From Nocardia abscessus (GTDB lineage Bacteria; Actinomycetota; Actinomycetes; Mycobacteriales; Mycobacteriaceae): a DNA stretch of 64,000 nt. Positions 60,987 to 64,000 of this stretch are shown one piece after another. Numbering within the stretch: the first letter of the stretch is position 1; each line of letters starts with the position of its first letter. The translations under genes were made by a program, and so were the position numbers. The notes under the pieces were generated by a model. That model saw only the letters and a list, made by a program, of their open reading frames with translations. It made no database searches and was not told the origin of the DNA. The stretch spans positions 62,001-126,000 of the forward strand of contig NZ_JADLQO010000005.1 of NCBI RefSeq assembly GCF_015477775.1, given 5' to 3'.

Positions 60987-62819
60987 TCAGTCCGTCCAAC
61001 CGACGTTCAACGAGGTGAGCAGGCCGGAGAGGGCCAGTTTCATATCCGACGCCTCGATGCGCCGCAGCACCGCCTCATCGATGTCGGTCAGATCCAGCGA
61101 TTCGTCGTTGGCCAACCGGAATTCGCGCTCCTCCTCGGCCGCCTCGATCACGTTGCGGACGAAGCGCCCGTTGCCCGCGAGGTCGACGCCGCGGCGCGGC
61201 TGCCCGCTCTGGTCGGTGCTCTGCATCGCGTACAGGCGCTCGCAGGCCTGCACCAGCTGCTCGAGCGCACCCTCGGACAGGTCCGAGTCGCGCTTGCGCG
61301 CGATGACCTGGCCGATCCGGCCCAGTTCCTCGGGGGTGTAGGAGGGGAACTGGAGCCGCTTCGAAAAACGCGAGGCCAGGCCGTCGTTGGCGGTGAGCAG
61401 CCGGTCGATCTCGCCGTCGTAACCCGCGATGATCACGACGAGGCGATCACGGTCGTTCTCCATGCGCGCCAGCAGCGTGTCCACCGCCTCGCGGCCGAAC
61501 GCGTCACCGCCCTGCAGGCCGGTCTGGATCAGCGTGTACGCCTCATCGATGAACAGCACGCCGTCCATGGCGGTGTCGATCAGCTTCTCGGTCTTGATCG
61601 CGGTGCCGCCGAGATTCTGGCTGACGAAGTCGACGCGCTTGGCCTCGACCACCTTGTCGGTCTTCAACAGGCCGACACCGCAGTAGATCTTGGCGACCAC
61701 CCGGGCGATGGTCGTCTTACCGGTGCCGGGCGGTCCGGTGAAGGCCAGGTGCTGGCCGCGCGGCTGGCTGGCCAATCCCTTCTCGGCCCGGATCTTCGCC
61801 AGCTGCGCGGACGACTGGAGCTTGGCCACCTGGGTTTTCACCGAGGCCAAGCCGATCTGCGAGTCCAGTTCGGCGCGGGCTTCGACGAGGATCTTCTTCG
61901 CCCGATCCTGGCTCTCGGCCTGCTCCATCTGCTCCATCGACGGCGAGGACGCCGGGTCCCACTTGTCGGTCCGCGCGTCGATCGCCTCGCGGCTGGTGAC
62001 GGTGATCCGGTAGGTGCGGTCGCGCATCGCGGCCGCGTTCGCCTCGAAATCCGGCGCCTGCGAGTACACCTTCTCGAACAGCGCCTGGGCTTCCTCCTCG
62101 TTGCCCGATTCCCGTAGGCACAGACCGCGGCAGAACATCGCGGTGGAACGAGCGGCCGGGATCGGGCCCGCCTCGGCCTGCTGCATCCGCCGGATCGCTT
62201 CGCCGAACAAGCCGAGCTGGGCACAGGCGGTGCCCACCATGACGTGCGCGCCCGCCGCCAGGTACGGGTCCTCCCAGTCCGCCGAACCGGCGAGCACCGC
62301 CATCACATCGGGCCAGCGCTGGGTGTTGTAGTGCAGTACGCCACGCACATACGCGCAGATGCGGTTGTCGATCTCGCCTTCGGTGTTGCTGAGCTGACCT
62401 TTGCGAAACGTGTCGAGGTCGTCGAGCACCCGCTCGGCCTCGCCGTACTCCTTGTCGGCGATCAGGTGTGCCGCCCAGGCGAGTGTGATCTCGGTGTGGT
62501 TGGCCAGCGGATAGTCGATGTACAGGCCGGGCAGGAAGCGGCCCGCGAGCTCACGCGGACGCAGACCGAGCCTGCGTTGCTCGCGATAGAGCGTGCTCGC
62601 ACTGGTCTTGTGCAGATTGAACAGAACGTCCTTGGTCAGCTCTCCGGCGGCGGCGCGGCCGAGCCAGGCGTCGCACATCGTGGGATCCCACTCCGTGGCG
62701 CGTTGAAAAGCGAGTTTTGCATAGTCGAGATCACGTGCGGATTCTTGCCCCTCGATGGACAATCCGAGCGACAGGATTCCGGCATCGAATGCGCGTTGTG
62801 CTTGGCGGTTGCCGGTCAT
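60987..62819 (-). CDS. eccA: type VII secretion AAA+ ATPase EccA
   Basis: 610 residues from the ATG at 62819 (MTGNRQAQRAFDAG). A longer in-frame start exists but would run through the 17-bp direct repeats and lacks family similarity. Residues 1-about 280 are TPR-like helices. The AAA+ domain has Walker A GPPGTGKTT (Lys368) and Walker B VLFIDEA (Asp425-Glu426), with a sensor 1 region VVIIAGYDGEID. EccA is cytosolic and is thought to release EspG from PE/PPE substrates. Confidence 0.93.
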   Translation of the reverse strand: MTGNRQAQRAFDAGILSLGLSIEGQESARDLDYAKLAFQRATEWDPTMCDAWLGRAAAGELTKDVLFNLHKTSASTLYREQRRLGLRPRELAGRFLPGLYIDYPLANHTEITLAWAAHLIADKEYGEAERVLDDLDTFRKGQLSNTEGEIDNRICAYVRGVLHYNTQRWPDVMAVLAGSADWEDPYLAAGAHVMVGTACAQLGLFGEAIRRMQQAEAGPIPAARSTAMFCRGLCLRESGNEEEAQALFEKVYSQAPDFEANAAAMRDRTYRITVTSREAIDARTDKWDPASSPSMEQMEQAESQDRAKKILVEARAELDSQIGLASVKTQVAKLQSSAQLAKIRAEKGLASQPRGQHLAFTGPPGTGKTTIARVVAKIYCGVGLLKTDKVVEAKRVDFVSQNLGGTAIKTEKLIDTAMDGVLFIDEAYTLIQTGLQGGDAFGREAVDTLLARMENDRDRLVVIIAGYDGEIDRLLTANDGLASRFSKRLQFPSYTPEELGRIGQVIARKRDSDLSEGALEQLVQACERLYAMQSTDQSGQPRRGVDLAGNGRFVRNVIEAAEEEREFRLANDESLDLTDIDEAVLRRIEASDMKLALSGLLTSLNVGWTD

Positions 62820-62938
62820 TGCTGTCGAACCCCGAAATCTTCGTTTCTCGTAGTAGAGACGTTCATCTGGATACCAGACTACCGATCGCGCGTGGCCCGG
62901 TGCGTCCGTTACATTAGGTTCAGCTGCCGGGAGGTCGC

Positions 62939-62989
62939 AACGCAAGAGTCGTCTGAACGCAAGAGTCGTTTGAACGCAAGAGTCGTCTA
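62939..62989. repeat. three tandem 17-bp direct repeats in the eccA-eccD gap
   Basis: AACGCAAGAGTCGTCTG at 62939, AACGCAAGAGTCGTTTG at 62956 and AACGCAAGAGTCGTCTA at 62973, head to tail with no spacer. They sit in the 282-bp divergent region, 120 bp upstream of the eccA start and 113 bp upstream of the proposed eccD start. An array of this kind is a good candidate operator for a shared regulator. Confidence 0.75.
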
Positions 62990-63101
62990 TGTGTGAGAGT
63001 GCTTGACGAGTGGTGAAGTCGTTCACTCAGGACGTGTTCCGTCGAATGCGGTTGTCGGGGCGTGAATCGGTGTTCCGGATGAGGGCGGGGGATGGTTTCC
63101 G

Positions 63102-64000
63102 TTGATCGAGTCGGCGAGCGGTACACGAGCCACCGAGCCGGTATTGAGTCGTGTCTCGGTCATCGGTGGCAACACGCAGGTCGATGTCGGGTTGCCTGCC
63201 ACCGTGCCGATCGCCACCTTCATCGGCGACCTGGTGGCGCTGATCGAATCGCGCAACCCGGAACGGCCGGAGGCCGAGGACGAGGCGGCGCCGCTGGAGG
63301 CGCAGCACTGGACCTTGGCCCGGCTGGGCAGGGAGGCGATCGCGCCGAGCCGCACGCTCACCGAGGCCGAGGTCTACGACGGTGAGCTGCTGGTGCTGCG
63401 GTCGGTCGCCGCGAAGGAAGCGCCCGCGCTTTTCGACGACGTCATCGACGCGGTATCACGGCTCACCGCAGAGGAATTCCAGAGCTGGTCCGGTACGGCC
63501 GCCCGCTGGATGGGCTCGGTCGTCTCCGCGCTGACCGTGCTCACCGCGCTGGCCGTGCTGGTGGTTTCGCGCGGGAACGGCGATCCGCTCGCGCCCGCAC
63601 TCGCCCTGCTGGGCAGCGGTGTCGCGGCATTCGTCGCGGCGGGCATCGCGGCGCGCAAGTACACCGACCCGGTCACCGCGACCTGGTTGTCGCTGGACGG
63701 ACTGCTGCTGCTGTTCGGCGGCGCCGCGCTGATCGTGCCGGGGACGCTCGGCAGTCCCCATCTGCTGCTCGGCAGTTCGGTGCTGCTGGTCGCGGCGCTG
63801 CTGGGCTATCGGCTCACCGGCATCGGCGCCACGCTGTTCTCCTGCGCCGCGGCGCTCGCGGTGATCGCTGGTGTCGCCGCGGCGATCTACCTGATCTGGC
63901 ATCCCGGCCTGCCGAAGCTGTCGGCCGGCCTGCTGGTGGCCGGGATCGCGATCATCTCGGCGGTGCCGCGGCTGGCGGCCGTGCTCGCGCGGCTGCCGAT
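63102..64000 (+). CDS. eccD: type VII secretion integral membrane protein EccD, N-terminal part
   Basis: Open to the end of the window (299 codons visible). Residues about 15-95 are the ubiquitin-like domain of EccD (SRVSVIGGNTQVDVGLPATV, PIATFIGDLVALIESRN, YDGELLVLRS). Hydrophobic segments begin at about residue 145, and five or six are visible of the usual eleven. The frame has no ATG or GTG upstream of the family-conserved region; the TTG at 63102 (MIESASGTRATEPVLSR) with GGGGGGA ten bases upstream is the best start. EccD forms the bulk of the ESX pore. Confidence 0.85.
   Translation, partial: MIESASGTRATEPVLSRVSVIGGNTQVDVGLPATVPIATFIGDLVALIESRNPERPEAEDEAAPLEAQHWTLARLGREAIAPSRTLTEAEVYDGELLVLRSVAAKEAPALFDDVIDAVSRLTAEEFQSWSGTAARWMGSVVSALTVLTALAVLVVSRGNGDPLAPALALLGSGVAAFVAAGIAARKYTDPVTATWLSLDGLLLLFGGAALIVPGTLGSPHLLLGSSVLLVAALLGYRLTGIGATLFSCAAALAVIAGVAAAIYLIWHPGLPKLSAGLLVAGIAIISAVPRLAAVLARLP

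Noticed and set aside
61000..63026. Longer EccA starting near 63026
   Set aside because: The extension would translate the three 17-bp repeats and has no similarity to EccA; the start at 62819 gives the usual N-terminus.
63092..63385. ATG-started frame at 63092 at the beginning of the eccD region
   Set aside because: It is out of frame with the clear EccD ubiquitin-like domain and has no recognisable content.
1..64000. tRNA, rRNA, transposase or integrase genes and attachment sites
   Set aside because: None was recognised. The accessory region shows no clear mobile-element boundary despite lying next to the spc operon.

Overview
The window is GC-rich actinobacterial chromosome. Ribosomal gene order, a lid-less short adenylate kinase, a PE/PPE/EspG/Esx type VII secretion (ESX) locus, and DUF4254, DUF6301 and TY-Chap type proteins all point to Mycobacteriales, most probably Nocardia or a close relative. 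The genus is inferred from gene content, not from a search.

Layout. (1) 1-4457 is the end of the spc ribosomal operon: rplR (partial), rpsE, rpmD, rplO, a hairpin, then secY-adk-map. (2) 4902-8484 is a minus-strand block: a SAM methyltransferase, a two-gene unit (unknown protein + DUF4254 protein), and a TPR protein that carries an RNA polymerase alpha-CTD-like helix-hairpin-helix segment. (3) dtd follows at 8672-9115. (4) 9315-48788 is a same-strand toxin cassette: a small WXG100-like protein, a YbaB-like protein, one uninterrupted 35,565-bp gene coding for 11,854 residues, and four small or medium downstream genes that include DUF6301, TY-Chap and YezG-like immunity-type proteins. (5) 49377-64000 is an ESX locus: a Gln-rich substrate, EspG, EspD/H-like, YbaB-like, EspC-like, EspA-like, PE-like, PPE-like, a second EspG, EsxB-like and EsxA-like; then EccE (minus), EccB (plus), EccA (minus) and the start of EccD (plus). 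EccC and MycP are not in the window.

The giant gene is the main discovery candidate. From its N-terminus it reads: WXG100-like CpnT-type targeting domain; hexapeptide-repeat linkers; papain-fold deamidase/protease-like domain (Cys859, His959, Asp980); PD-(D/E)XK nuclease-like domain; four copies of an HExxH metallopeptidase-like domain; an ADP-ribosyltransferase-like domain that has lost its catalytic glutamate; six copies of a DUF6782-like metallopeptidase fold, only one with HExxH; a PI-kinase-like domain without the metal-binding Asn; two large modules each present twice (A1/A2 and B1/B2); six copies of a roughly 90-residue coiled-coil unit, two of them identical over 112 bp; a proline-rich stalk; and a unique C-terminal domain. 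The simplest reading is a T7SS-exported multi-warhead polymorphic toxin that grew by internal duplication and carries both intact and decayed effector domains.

How the parts may work together (inference): the two genes upstream supply a WXG partner and a YbaB/EspL-like factor, the ESX machine encoded next door exports the giant protein, and the genes just downstream supply immunity or chaperone functions. Three 17-bp direct repeats between eccA and eccD suggest a dedicated operator.
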